From an uncultured Lachnospiraceae bacterium (GTDB taxonomy: Bacteria; Bacillota; Clostridia; Lachnospirales; Lachnospiraceae): 64,000 nt of DNA. The number at the start of each line of letters is the position of its first letter. Positions within the stretch are counted from its first letter, which is position 1. Positions 27,127-36,353 of the stretch are shown here, one piece after another. The DNA lies in the NCBI GenBank assembly GCA_948470905.1, contig CAOKQK010000006.1, positions 1-64,000 of the forward strand. The letters are read 5' to 3'. Position numbers and translations under genes: made by a program. Below the pieces are notes generated by a model that worked only from the letters and a program-made list of their open reading frames with translations, did not search any database and was not told where the DNA came from.

Positions 27127-27172
27127 TTGTAAGCCCGGTCGGAACGTGCTATACTGAATTGTAATTACAATT
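27127..27172 (+). promoter_or_regulatory. Promoter plus perfect palindrome operator
   Basis: TTGTAA (27127-27132), a 17-nt spacer, TATACT (27150-27155), then a perfect 16-bp palindrome AATTGTAATTACAATT (27157-27172) covering the expected start point. It resembles a repressor site (GntR or similar); no regulator gene is adjacent. Confidence 0.6.
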
Positions 27173-27207
27173 TGCAAAGCAAAGCGGTCTTTTGGAGGAG
27201 AAATACA

Positions 27208-28404
27208 ATGTTGGTTCAAAAATATAAGGATATGCTGTCCGGGAAATCCGTTATCCGCCAGCTTTCGGAATTTGCCGCCCAGAGGGGGCAGGAGATTGGC
27301 TATGAGAATGTGTTTGACTACAGCCTGGGGAATCCGTCGGTGCCTGCGCCGGAGGAATTTACGGAGGTTATGATCCGTATGCTTAAGGAAAGGGAGCCCA
27401 GGGAGCTTCATGGCTACAGTCCCAATCCGGGCATTGCCCATGTCAGGGACGCGGTTGCGGCTTCCCTGGAAAAGAGGTTTGGGATCCCCTACCGCAGGGA
27501 GCATATTTTCATGGCTTCCGGGGCTGCGGGCGCGCTGGCCCATGCCTTCCGGCTGGTGACGGAGCCGGGGGACGAGATACTGACCTTTGCACCGTTCTTT
27601 CCGGAGTATCACCCTTATGTAGATCTCACGGGGGCGGTGCTGAAGGTGGTGCCGCCGGACTGTGAGGCTTTTCAGATCAATTTTAACAGATTTGAGGAAA
27701 TGCTGACGCCGAAGGTGATGGCGGTGCTGGTCAACACGCCCAACAATCCTTCGGGGGTGGTGTATTCGGAGGAGACGCTGCAGCGGCTGGGAGAGATCCT
27801 GAGGGAGAAATCCGCAGAATACGGGCATACGATCTATCTGATTTCCGATGAGCCATATCGGGAGATTGTTTTTGACGGGGCGGAGGCTCCCTGCGTCTCC
27901 AGATTTTACAACAATACCATCATGTGTTATTCCTTCTCCAAATCCCTGTCCCTGCCGGGGGAGAGGATCGGGTATGTGGCGGTCCATCCGGAGTGTGACG
28001 GGGCGGAGTACATGGTTCCCATGTGCGTGCAGATTTCCAGGGGCACCGGGCACAATTGCCCGCCCTCCATTATCCAGCTGGCGGTTGCCCAGGTACTGGA
28101 CCTGACTTCGGATACCAGTGTGTATGAGACAAACCGCAGCCTCCTCTATAATGAGCTGACAGATCTCGGCTTTACCTGTGTGAAGCCGGGGGGGACTTTT
28201 TATATCTTTCCCAGGGCGCTGGAGGAGGATGCAAATGTTTTCTGCAAAAAGGCACTGAAATATGACCTGGTGCTGGTGCCGGGGGATACCTTCGGGGCGC
28301 CCGGCTTTTTCCGCATGGCATATTGTATCGACACGGAGAAGGTGGAGCGGTCCCTGCCTGCGCTGCGCAGGTTTGTGGAAGAAGAGTATAAGGGGAGAGA
28401 TTGA
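27208..28404 (+). CDS. PLP-dependent aminotransferase, class I/II
   Basis: 398 residues, fold-type I. SLGNPSVPAPEEF is the substrate loop, NTPNNPSGVVY the conserved Asn/Pro loop, SDEPYREIVFDG the PLP pyridine Asp/Tyr region, and SFSKSLSLPGERIGY holds the Schiff-base Lys. The C-terminal FFRMAYCID Arg would bind the carboxylate. The group includes aspartate, aromatic and other amino-acid transaminases; specificity is not decidable. GGAGGAG eight bases before ATG 27208 fixes the start. It is followed after one base by the patatin gene, a tight operon. Confidence 0.9.
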   Translation: MLVQKYKDMLSGKSVIRQLSEFAAQRGQEIGYENVFDYSLGNPSVPAPEEFTEVMIRMLKEREPRELHGYSPNPGIAHVRDAVAASLEKRFGIPYRREHIFMASGAAGALAHAFRLVTEPGDEILTFAPFFPEYHPYVDLTGAVLKVVPPDCEAFQINFNRFEEMLTPKVMAVLVNTPNNPSGVVYSEETLQRLGEILREKSAEYGHTIYLISDEPYREIVFDGAEAPCVSRFYNNTIMCYSFSKSLSLPGERIGYVAVHPECDGAEYMVPMCVQISRGTGHNCPPSIIQLAVAQVLDLTSDTSVYETNRSLLYNELTDLGFTCVKPGGTFYIFPRALEEDANVFCKKALKYDLVLVPGDTFGAPGFFRMAYCIDTEKVERSLPALRRFVEEEYKGRD

Positions 28405-28405
28405 C

Positions 28406-29254
28406 ATGTATCAGGCTGGGCTTATTTTGGAGGGCGGCGGCATGAAAGGGCTTTACACCGCCGGCGTCCTGGATTTTTTTCTTGATAAGGGGATCCTTTT
28501 TTCCAGCGTGTACGGCGTATCCGCCGGGGCGTGCAGCATGTGCAGCTACCTGTCTGGGCAGAGGGGGCGTACGCTTGCGGTAAACACGGACTATCTGGAC
28601 AGAAAGGATTACTGCAGTCTGGACAGCCTTTTAAGGACGGGAGATCTGTTTAACGCAGAGATGCTGTACCACCGGATCCCGGAGGAGCTGAACCCCTATG
28701 ATTTTGAGGCGTTTGACCGATACAAGGGCAGGGCGTTCAGCGTTGCCACCAATATAGAGACGGGGAAGCCGCAGTATTTCCGTATCCGTGATATGAAAAA
28801 GGACATCGAGAAGATCCGTGCGTCCGCGTCCCTGCCGCTGGTTTCGAGGAATGTAAAGATTGACGGCGGGCTGTACCTGGACGGCGGCATCAGCGACGCC
28901 ATACCCCTGCAGCGCTCAATCCTGGACGGGAACCGTAAGAATGTGGTGATCATGACCAAGGAGGTGGGGTATGTCCGCCAGCCTTCCACGCAGCTTGGGT
29001 TTATCAGGGCGCGATATGTAAAGTACCCGAAGGTATATGAATTGATGAAGGAGCGCCATATCAATTATAACGGGCAGCTGGACTTCATCCGCAGGCAGCA
29101 GGAGAACGGGCAGGCTTATGTGATCCGCCCCCAAAAGCCCAGCGATGTGGGCAGGGTGGAGAAGGATGTAAAGAAGCTGAAAAAGCTGTACCGCCAGGGC
29201 TATGAGGAAGCGGCTGCATGCTATGAGGAGCTGCTGGCTTATCTGGAGGCGTGA
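28406..29254 (+). CDS. Patatin-like phospholipase (YjjU-type)
   Basis: 282 residues. Patatin signatures: oxyanion hole LEGGGMKGLYTAGVLD (residues 8-23), nucleophile GVSAGAC (Ser in GxSxG, near 39) and catalytic DGG in LDGGISDAIPLQ. These are Ser-Asp dyad lipid acyl hydrolases. The protein is soluble with no signal peptide. GGGGAG precedes ATG 28406. It is co-transcribed with the aminotransferase. No CD-NTase or sensor gene is nearby, so there is no reason to call it a defence effector. Confidence 0.9.
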   Translation: MYQAGLILEGGGMKGLYTAGVLDFFLDKGILFSSVYGVSAGACSMCSYLSGQRGRTLAVNTDYLDRKDYCSLDSLLRTGDLFNAEMLYHRIPEELNPYDFEAFDRYKGRAFSVATNIETGKPQYFRIRDMKKDIEKIRASASLPLVSRNVKIDGGLYLDGGISDAIPLQRSILDGNRKNVVIMTKEVGYVRQPSTQLGFIRARYVKYPKVYELMKERHINYNGQLDFIRRQQENGQAYVIRPQKPSDVGRVEKDVKKLKKLYRQGYEEAAACYEELLAYLEA

Positions 29255-29356
29255 GCCGGGGTGCCGGGAACATCCGGAAGGTCTGGCGTCAGGTGTAAAA
29301 CTGGATAGTCGGGAATGGATATTGGCAGAGATTAAATTATCAGGGAGAAGAAGGTT

Positions 29357-30274
29357 ATGTCAGAAGTTTGGGAAGTGATTAAGGCTTTTATTTACGGCAT
29401 TGTGGAGGGGATCACGGAGTGGCTGCCCATCAGCAGCACAGGGCATCTGATCCTGGTGGAGCAGCTGATCCCTTTTGAGAATACCAGCGAGGGCTTTTTT
29501 GATATGTTTGATGTGGTCATACAGCTGGGAGCGATCCTTGCCGTGGTGGTGCTGTTCTGGCATCAGATATGGCCCTTTTATAAAAAAGGTTCGTCAAAGT
29601 CGAAGGCGAAGCTGGTGAAAGACAAAAAGGATCCGGCGCTGGGGGGATATGCCCTGAGCATGGATGCCTTCTGGATGTGGGTCAAGATTGCCGTGGCGTG
29701 TCTTCCGGCGGTGGTGTACGGGCTGCTCCTGGACGATGCGGTGGGGGAGTTGTTTGCCAGGACCGTTCCCGGTTCCGGCGTATCGCTCAATGTCATTGTG
29801 GTGGCGGTGATGCTGGCCCTGGTGGGCGCGCTGTTCATCATTATCGAAAACAAAAATAAGAACCGGGTGCCGAAGGTCAACAGCCTGTCCGAGCTGACCT
29901 ACAGGGCGGCGTTGTTCATAGGTCTCTGCCAGCTGGTGGCGGCGGCGCTGCCGGGGACATCCCGCTCCGGCGCTACTATCCTGGGAGCAATCCTGATCGG
30001 GGTGTCCAGGACTACGGCGGCGGAATTCACCTTTTTCCTGGCAATCCCGGTCATGTTTGGGGCAAGCCTTTTGAAGGTGGTGAAGTTCGGTTTTGACTTT
30101 ACATCCCAGGAACTTGTGCTGCTGGGCGTAGGCACAGTGTCGGCGTTTGTGGTCTCGCTCGTTGTGCTGCGGTTTCTCATGGGTTATATCAAGAAGCATG
30201 ATTTCAAGGCGTTTGGCTGGTATCGTATTGTGCTGGGTATCCTGGTGCTGGCGTATTTCGGATTCCTGGCATAG
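29357..30274 (+). CDS. uppP: Undecaprenyl-diphosphatase
   Basis: 305 residues, polytopic. The BacA/UppP signatures are present: GIVEGITEWLPISSTGHLIL near the N terminus and PGTSRSGATI in the second half, with the internally repeated half-helices of the family. It recycles undecaprenyl pyrophosphate for wall synthesis and gives bacitracin tolerance. A charged cytoplasmic loop (KKGSSKSKAKLVKDKKDP) is longer than in E. coli. GGGAGAAGAAGG precedes ATG 29357. Confidence 0.97.
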   Translation: MSEVWEVIKAFIYGIVEGITEWLPISSTGHLILVEQLIPFENTSEGFFDMFDVVIQLGAILAVVVLFWHQIWPFYKKGSSKSKAKLVKDKKDPALGGYALSMDAFWMWVKIAVACLPAVVYGLLLDDAVGELFARTVPGSGVSLNVIVVAVMLALVGALFIIIENKNKNRVPKVNSLSELTYRAALFIGLCQLVAAALPGTSRSGATILGAILIGVSRTTAAEFTFFLAIPVMFGASLLKVVKFGFDFTSQELVLLGVGTVSAFVVSLVVLRFLMGYIKKHDFKAFGWYRIVLGILVLAYFGFLA

Positions 30275-30482
30275 AGCCGGGGACCAGGGCTTTCCGGCAT
30301 CGCCGGCAGGGCGCAGGGAACCTGTGATTTACTGCACATTGGCGCAGAGGCTGGCGGCAGTTGGGGCTGCTGTCAAGGCTGTCGGAATGACAGTCTGGGA
30401 TTATTGGCAGAAGACGCCAAAATCTCTCACGGTTTGGTTTCATTTACTTTCATACTTATATAAAGGGAGGAGAGTTTCTAAA

Positions 30483-33400
30483 ATGAGAGGAATTCTGAAG
30501 AAACGCCTGCTGGCACTGGGCATGTCCTGTGTGGTGGCAGCGGGCGCGGTGGCGGCGGGGACAATGCCTGTGCGCGCCGAAGAAGGGGGGAGCGCCAAGT
30601 ACACCTTTTCGCCGGGGACGTTGACGGCAGCGGCGGACAAGGAAGCGATCCCGGAAGGAGAGACAGTTGGCACAGACGGTTACTTTACGGTCAAGGGCAA
30701 TGTGACCAAGCGGATCAGCGGCGACAGCGTAAAGTATATCGAGGTAGCCAAGGCCGGCGGGGGATCCCTGCAGTTTGAAGTGACGGGAACCGCCGACGTG
30801 GTGCTTGTCATGGCCAGCACCGGAGGAAGCAATACCTCTGCGGCAGGTCTTGCGGACGCATCGGGCAAGATCCTGGACAATGGGGAAAATGTCACTACCG
30901 TAACGGGTACGTCTGGTACGACCATGACCTATACCGGCCTCGGCGCAGGGAAGTATGACATTATCTCGCCCGAAAATGCCGAGTATGGCAGGGGCGCCCG
31001 CATCCTGTCCGTGGAAGTGACGGAAGCCGGCGGATCAGCGGGAACGGCTGAGGCGGCGGATTGGAAAACTGTGGCGGCGCCTGTTGTCAAAGGTGTCACG
31101 GTTAATGAAAACGGCAATTTCCTGGTAGATTTTGAGGCGGTAGTCGACAAGCTCCAGGGAGGAGAATATGCCGTGATTTCCATGCAGAACAACGGCTTTG
31201 AGGTAGCCAGCAAGAAGGTGGCGAACGAGGACCGCAGCGTGGAGATGATCCCCTACTGGAGCGGCGACTATACCTTTGTGGCATCCATATACAGGGCAGG
31301 CGAGGCGCAGAAGGACAGCGATCCCTATGTGTACAAGAACTACAGCATGCGGCTGGATAAGCCTGCCTTCCGCCTGCTGCGCAATGAAGGGAAGGGCACG
31401 GTCTATGTGGACTGGGTGGACAATGAGCGCGCCAGAGACTACACGGTCCTGTATAAGAAAAGCGGCGATTCTGATTTCACGGAGGCGGCGGACGGATTGA
31501 CCCAGGGATTTTACCGCCTGACCGGGCTTACGGTCGGCGCGGAGTATGAGATCAAGGTGATAGTCAACACGGACGAGACAGATCCTCAGACCGGCGCAGA
31601 GGTGAGCAGTGAGTATTCGGAGAAGATCACCGTGGCGGACAAGATGGACCGTCAGTGGTATGCGGGTATCGTGGGATCTTCCATCCGCGCTTCCATGACC
31701 ATAAAGGAGGCAAACGGCACCAGCCATACGGATTCTTACAGCTCGGACCACAAGTATACCAGGGCGGTGGACATTACCAACACCTCCGGCAGTATCAGCA
31801 TTCCGGCGGACAGCTCGGGCAAGATTTCCGATGATGAGGATGGATTCCGCTATTATTTTACGGTGATCGATCCCAACACGGAGAACTTTAAGATGACGGC
31901 TACCTTTACCGTGACGGACATCAGCCAGACGCCTGACAACCAGACAGGCTTCGGGATTATCGCAACGGACATTGTGCCTGCGAACATGCTGGGGGCGCAG
32001 ACCATTACCCATAAGTACGTCAACAGCATGTCAACCATGTACTACAGCGCAAAGAACAGTAATCCCGGAATGCGATATGTGACAGGCAATTTCTCCTCCG
32101 ACGCATCTGACAATGAGACCTCAGAGAGGGTGAACACCTACAAGAAGTTCTCGGGCAGCGCTTCCTTTGCGGTGGGAAATACCTATACTTTTACACTGGA
32201 AAAGACAGATACTTCCTTTATCGCGTCCATGGGAGAGGAAAAGGTCACGCTGGACGATACCTCCATTTTGTCCGTGCAGGATGACGGCAGCATCTGTGTA
32301 GGCGTGATGACGGCAAGGAAAGTAGGCATGGACATCACGGACATCAAGTTTGAGACTTCCGAGAGCAAAGGCGTGTCCGGCGTGGAGAAGGACGATCGTG
32401 TGAAGCCTTCTACGAGAGTATATTCCACCGGGGCTACAGGCTCTGAGGAGTATGAATATATCTATGCGTCCAATGTGGCGGGCAAGCTGACAGTCACGGC
32501 TCCTGACGGCAAGGAGCTTGCGCCTGTGACCATGGAAGCGGATTCCGTGGCAAGGGTGAAAGTATCTCTGAGCGTGGGCGACAATACGATCTCCTCCACC
32601 TTTGTGCCCGACAGCAGCGCCAGCCTCACATCCTATGACCCGATCAAGACGTCCATGAACGTAACCTGCAGGCAGTACGGCAGCCTGGCGGATTACCTGT
32701 ATGTGGCGGCGGACGGCTCCGGAGAGGGAGACGGCAGCAGGGAAAAGCCTCTGGACCTGGCAACCGCGGTGAAATACGCAATGCCCGGACAGATCCTGAT
32801 GCTGAAGGACGGTACATACAGCGGCGTGACCATCGATAGAAGCTCCAGCGGTACGGCGGAGCAGAATATTGTCATGCGCCCCGAGAATGAGGGCGGCGTT
32901 GTGTTCCAGGACAAGGGCATCACGCTGGTGGGAAGCTACTGGCATATTTATGGCATGTATGTGAAGGGTGTGTCCAGTGTGGGCATCCAGATATGCGGCA
33001 ATAATAATACGGTGGAGATGTGTACGGTGGAAGGCGCCACGAATACCGGCATACAGATTTCAAGGACCGGAGCGGCAAGCAATAGTCAGGGTATCGCGGG
33101 AAGGCTCTGGCCCTCGGATAACCTGGTCAAGAACTGTGAGTCCTTTGACAACTGTGATTCCGGGCGCAATGACGCGGACGGTTTTGCGGCAAAGCTGACC
33201 TGCGGCGAGGGCAACAGATTTTACGGGTGTATCTCCCACAACAATATTGATGACGGCTGGGATCTCTATGCGAAGACCACTTCCGGGGAGATCGGGGCAG
33301 TCACCATTGAGAACTGCGTAGCTTACAATAACGGCTGGCTAACGTCAGACAATATCTCCGACCCTTCCTACAAGTATGGAGAAGGTAACGGCTTTAAGCT

Positions 33401-34133
33401 GGGCGGCGGATATTTAAAAGGTGGCCACAAGCTGATCAATTCCGTCTCCTTTGGCAATCACGGGGCAGGAATCACCAGCAACAGCTGCCCGGACTGCGAA
33501 GTGTACAACAGCACTACCTACGGCAATTCCACGGGCATCAGCCTGGGTACCATGGCATCCATGGAGAAAGGCTGGATCGTACAGGGCCTTCTCTCCCTGT
33601 CCACCGACAACAAGTCGGACAATATGCCCTGGGCGCTGAACAGCGTAAATAATTATATTGCCATGGGCAAAGCTACCTACAATAAATTGGGCGAGGAAGG
33701 CCAGACCTCCTGGTTTGAGAGCGTCGATACGACAGTGCTGCCTACCAGGAACGAGGACGGCACCATCGATATGCATGGGCTCCTCACTCTGAACAATACC
33801 GCCCCGGCAGACAGCGGCGCGAGGCTGGAGGTGTCGGGTGAGAAGGCAATATCCGTCATGCCTGTGCTGAAGGCTCCGGAGGAGAAGCCCGCGGAACCTA
33901 CTGCGCAGCCCACACAGAAGCCCCAGGAACAGACGGATCCCACAGGGGCTCCGGCAGGGAACACCTCCGCTCCCGGCAGCAATGACAACAGTGAGGCATC
34001 TTCCGGGTCCGTGAAGACAGATGGGGAAACAGGATCTTCCGGCATGGCCGGCTGGGTCATTGGCATTGTGGTAGTAGTTTTGGCGGCGGGAGCAGCGGCT
34101 GTACTCCTGATGCGCAGAAAATCCAAGAAGTAA
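30483..34133 (+). CDS. Large cell-surface PL9-type pectate lyase-like protein
   Basis: About 1216 residues: signal peptide (1-32, ending VRAEE), a carbohydrate-binding-like region (about 40-190), an FN3-like domain (about 290-390), a concanavalin-like domain with GFGIIATD (about 430-640), and a right-handed beta helix (about 740-1110). The helix holds GRNDADGFAAKL near 895-905 and HNNIDDGWDLYAK, the PL9 catalytic Lys and calcium-binding Asp pattern. A Pro/Thr/Gln-rich linker, a TM helix (MAGWVIGIVVVVLAAGAAAV, near 1180) and RRKSKK anchor it in the membrane. Likely function: eliminative cleavage of polygalacturonate-like glycans at the cell surface. GGGAGGAGAG before ATG 30483 defines the start. 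Confidence 0.85.
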   Translation: MRGILKKRLLALGMSCVVAAGAVAAGTMPVRAEEGGSAKYTFSPGTLTAAADKEAIPEGETVGTDGYFTVKGNVTKRISGDSVKYIEVAKAGGGSLQFEVTGTADVVLVMASTGGSNTSAAGLADASGKILDNGENVTTVTGTSGTTMTYTGLGAGKYDIISPENAEYGRGARILSVEVTEAGGSAGTAEAADWKTVAAPVVKGVTVNENGNFLVDFEAVVDKLQGGEYAVISMQNNGFEVASKKVANEDRSVEMIPYWSGDYTFVASIYRAGEAQKDSDPYVYKNYSMRLDKPAFRLLRNEGKGTVYVDWVDNERARDYTVLYKKSGDSDFTEAADGLTQGFYRLTGLTVGAEYEIKVIVNTDETDPQTGAEVSSEYSEKITVADKMDRQWYAGIVGSSIRASMTIKEANGTSHTDSYSSDHKYTRAVDITNTSGSISIPADSSGKISDDEDGFRYYFTVIDPNTENFKMTATFTVTDISQTPDNQTGFGIIATDIVPANMLGAQTITHKYVNSMSTMYYSAKNSNPGMRYVTGNFSSDASDNETSERVNTYKKFSGSASFAVGNTYTFTLEKTDTSFIASMGEEKVTLDDTSILSVQDDGSICVGVMTARKVGMDITDIKFETSESKGVSGVEKDDRVKPSTRVYSTGATGSEEYEYIYASNVAGKLTVTAPDGKELAPVTMEADSVARVKVSLSVGDNTISSTFVPDSSASLTSYDPIKTSMNVTCRQYGSLADYLYVAADGSGEGDGSREKPLDLATAVKYAMPGQILMLKDGTYSGVTIDRSSSGTAEQNIVMRPENEGGVVFQDKGITLVGSYWHIYGMYVKGVSSVGIQICGNNNTVEMCTVEGATNTGIQISRTGAASNSQGIAGRLWPSDNLVKNCESFDNCDSGRNDADGFAAKLTCGEGNRFYGCISHNNIDDGWDLYAKTTSGEIGAVTIENCVAYNNGWLTSDNISDPSYKYGEGNGFKLGGGYLKGGHKLINSVSFGNHGAGITSNSCPDCEVYNSTTYGNSTGISLGTMASMEKGWIVQGLLSLSTDNKSDNMPWALNSVNNYIAMGKATYNKLGEEGQTSWFESVDTTVLPTRNEDGTIDMHGLLTLNNTAPADSGARLEVSGEKAISVMPVLKAPEEKPAEPTAQPTQKPQEQTDPTGAPAGNTSAPGSNDNSEASSGSVKTDGETGSSGMAGWVIGIVVVVLAAGAAAVLLMRRKSKK

Positions 34134-34150
34134 AAAGAATATAGATACAG

Positions 34151-34184
34151 TGCCCAAGTCGGTCTCTACCGGCTTGGGCATTTG
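34151..34184 (+). terminator. Terminator after PL9 gene
   Basis: TGCCCAAGTCGGT (34151-34163), loop CTCT, ACCGGCTTGGGCA (34168-34180), one G-T mismatch, then TTTG. Strong stem, short T-tract. Confidence 0.75.
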
Positions 34185-34291
34185 AACTCCTGTCCGGAAT
34201 TGTCCTTCAGAAAAGGGGATGACAGTTCAGGAAACTGCCTGAAATGCTTGAAAAAAAGCCGGAATAAGACAAAGAATCAGTGGTTTGGTGG

Positions 34292-34320
34292 TTGACAATT
34301 CGTGCAAAAAGGAATAGAAT
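34292..34320 (+). promoter_or_regulatory. Promoter of DUF6465 gene
   Basis: TTGACA (34292-34297), a 17-nt spacer, TAGAAT (34315-34320). Confidence 0.7.
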
Positions 34321-34400
34321 CAAAAAGATAGGTTTCTGACAGCTTAGAACCTGTTGAGGAGATGAAAAAAAGTCTGCATAAAAAAGGGAGAGATACAATT

Positions 34401-34907
34401 ATGGCAGGAAGAAAAGCAAGCGAGAAAACCGCAGTGAAATCTGCATCGAAGGCTTCGGAGGCAGCCGTAAAGGTTGAAGCCCCCAAGACAGCAAGTGTAA
34501 AGGCAGAAGATAAGGCGACAACCCCGGAGGAAGCGGTCAAGGCAGAAGAGAAGGAAAAAACCGTAACAGCAAGAAAAAAAGCTGCTCAGGAGGAGACTGT
34601 AAAGAAGGCTCCCGGCAGAAAGCCTGCAGCAGAGAAAGAACCTGCAAAAAAGGAGACAACGAAGAAAGAGATGGCTAAGAACACAGAGAAAGAAGAACAG
34701 ACAGGGCTCAAGACAGAGATCCATGTGCAGTTTGCCGACCAGTCGCTTGCACAGGAAGACCTGGAGAGAATCGCTAAGGATATATGGCAGTATGACCTGA
34801 ATCAGGATGTAAACGACTTAAACAGCCTTAAGCTGTACGTTAAGCCTGAGGAGCGCAGAGTGTACTACGTGATGAATGAGGATCAGACTGGAAGCTTTGG
34901 CATCTAA
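34401..34907 (+). CDS. DUF6465 family protein with histone-like tail
   Basis: About 168 residues. The first two thirds are a Lys/Ala/Glu-rich low-complexity tail, similar in composition to histone H1-like proteins and containing APGRKPAAEKEPAKKE (AT-hook-like GRKP). The last 55 residues (TEIHVQFADQSLAQEDLERI onward to YYVMNEDQTGSFGI) form the conserved DUF6465 domain. Its function is unknown; nucleic-acid binding by the tail is a guess. GGGAG ten bases before ATG 34401 is better placed than the site touching ATG 34362. Confidence 0.75.
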   Translation: MAGRKASEKTAVKSASKASEAAVKVEAPKTASVKAEDKATTPEEAVKAEEKEKTVTARKKAAQEETVKKAPGRKPAAEKEPAKKETTKKEMAKNTEKEEQTGLKTEIHVQFADQSLAQEDLERIAKDIWQYDLNQDVNDLNSLKLYVKPEERRVYYVMNEDQTGSFGI

Positions 34908-34940
34908 GAGCGAATGACCTGAAAAGGACGGCCCAAATTG

Positions 34941-35012
34941 AAAAAAGACTCCGTATTCTGTTTTCACATGGATTGTTATTGGATATGTGAAAACGGTACA
35001 GGGGTCTTTTTT
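34941..35012. terminator. Long bidirectional terminator hairpin
   Basis: Outer arms AAAAAAGACTCC (34941-34952) and GGGGTCTTTTTT (35001-35012), inner arms GTTTTCACAT (34960-34969) and ATGTGAAAAC (34985-34994). It separates the DUF6465 gene from the heat-shock operon. Confidence 0.8.
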
Positions 35013-35075
35013 AATGTGCTTTTCTATGGAAATAAGTGTTAATAATTATTTTAGAATTAATTATGTGAAAATCTG

Positions 35076-35144
35076 TTGACAATAAGCGAGATGGGTGCTA
35101 TCTTTGTTTACAGGATGTTAGCACTCTGCTTTGTCGAGTGCTAA
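35076..35144 (+). promoter_or_regulatory. Heat-shock promoter with CIRCE operator
   Basis: TTGACA (35076-35081), a 17-nt spacer, TATCTT (35099-35104) with an upstream TGC extension. Downstream is a perfect CIRCE: TTAGCACTC (35118-35126), nine bases, GAGTGCTAA (35136-35144). CIRCE is the HrcA binding site; HrcA is the first gene of the operon, so feedback repression relieved by heat is expected. Confidence 0.97.
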
Positions 35145-35168
35145 CAAAGGAAAGGAAGGCAGGCTTAG

Positions 35169-36197
35169 ATGGAGCTGGACGACAGAAAAAAGAAAATTCT
35201 GCAGGCAGTCATCTGCAATTACCTGGAGACAGGGGAGCCCGTGGGCAGCAGGACGATCTCCAAGTATACCGACCTGAATTTAAGTTCTGCCACCATCCGG
35301 AACGAGATGGCTGATCTGGAGGAAATGGGCTATATCCTGCAGCCCCATACCTCAGCCGGGAGGATCCCTTCCGACAAGGGCTACCGTCTCTATGTGGATA
35401 CAATGCTGGAGGAGAAGGAGCGCCAGGTTGTGGAGATGAAGGAGATGCTTCTGGAGCGTCAGGACAAGATGGAGACGCTGCTGAAGCAGATTGCGAAGGT
35501 CCTGGCACAGAATACTCAATACGCCACCATGATCTCCGCGCCCCAGTCCAAACGCAATATTTTGAAATTTATCCAGCTCTCCAGGGTGGATGAGCATCAG
35601 CTGCTGGCGGTCATTGTGATAGAGGGCAATGTCATCAAGAACAATATCCTGGAGGTGGAGGTAGGGCTGTCCGATGAGACGCTTCTGAAGCTGAACCTCC
35701 TGCTGAATACCACCCTGAACGGCCTGTCCATAGACAGGATCAACCTGGAGATGATCACTGCAATGAAACAGCAGGCGGGCATCCACAGCCATATTGTCAG
35801 TGGCGTCATTGACGCGGTGGCGGAAGCAATCCGGTCGGAGGAGGATCTGCAGATCTATACCAGCGGGACCAACAATATCTTCCGCTATCCGGAGCTTGCC
35901 GACCAGCAGAAGGCAAGCGAGCTGATCAATACTTTTGAGGAAAAACAGCTCTTGGGCGAGCTGCTCCGGGAGAACCGGGAGGAAAACAGGGGCACTGACA
36001 TACAGGTTTACATCGGTGAGGAAACCCCCGTACAGAGCATGCGGGACTGCAGCGTTGTCACCGCGGCATATGAGTTGGGCGGCGGCATGAAGGGGACCAT
36101 TGGTATCGTAGGCCCCAAGAGGATGGATTATGACAAGGTAGTGGCTACGCTGAGGACCATCCAGTCACAGCTGGATGAATTATACAAAGATGAATAG
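35169..36197 (+). CDS. hrcA: Heat-inducible transcription repressor HrcA
   Basis: 342 residues, standard length. N-terminal winged helix (KKILQAVICNYLETGEPVGS followed by RTISKYTDLNLSSATIRNEM and DLEEMGYI), then HTSAGRIPSDKGYRLYVD, the family hallmark, and the GAF-like dimerisation core. It binds the CIRCE 25 bases upstream and represses its own operon; GroE normally keeps it active. AAGGAAGG precedes ATG 35169. Confidence 0.98.
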   Translation: MELDDRKKKILQAVICNYLETGEPVGSRTISKYTDLNLSSATIRNEMADLEEMGYILQPHTSAGRIPSDKGYRLYVDTMLEEKERQVVEMKEMLLERQDKMETLLKQIAKVLAQNTQYATMISAPQSKRNILKFIQLSRVDEHQLLAVIVIEGNVIKNNILEVEVGLSDETLLKLNLLLNTTLNGLSIDRINLEMITAMKQQAGIHSHIVSGVIDAVAEAIRSEEDLQIYTSGTNNIFRYPELADQQKASELINTFEEKQLLGELLRENREENRGTDIQVYIGEETPVQSMRDCSVVTAAYELGGGMKGTIGIVGPKRMDYDKVVATLRTIQSQLDELYKDE

Positions 36198-36353
36198 AAG
36201 GTGTCACAGGGCGTTGCAGGTGGGAGTGAGGGTCCGGGGCAGTGGCTTCGGACGAATATGGCAGAACGGTCGGGATGAGGCAGTTCAGGTTCTCTCGCAA
36301 AATGGGCAAATGGTGGCATATGCAGTTCAGGATAAATAGAAAGGAATGGTAGC

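Noticed and set aside
27094..28407. 437-codon minus-strand frame
   Set aside because: Exactly antisense to the aminotransferase gene; shadow of codon usage.
25226..29254. Possible anti-phage island: OLD nuclease plus patatin phospholipase
   Set aside because: The two are separated by an aminotransferase and belong to different transcripts; there is no UvrD-like helicase, CD-NTase or sensor. Glycerol kinase and uppP flank them, so it is not a defence island by context.
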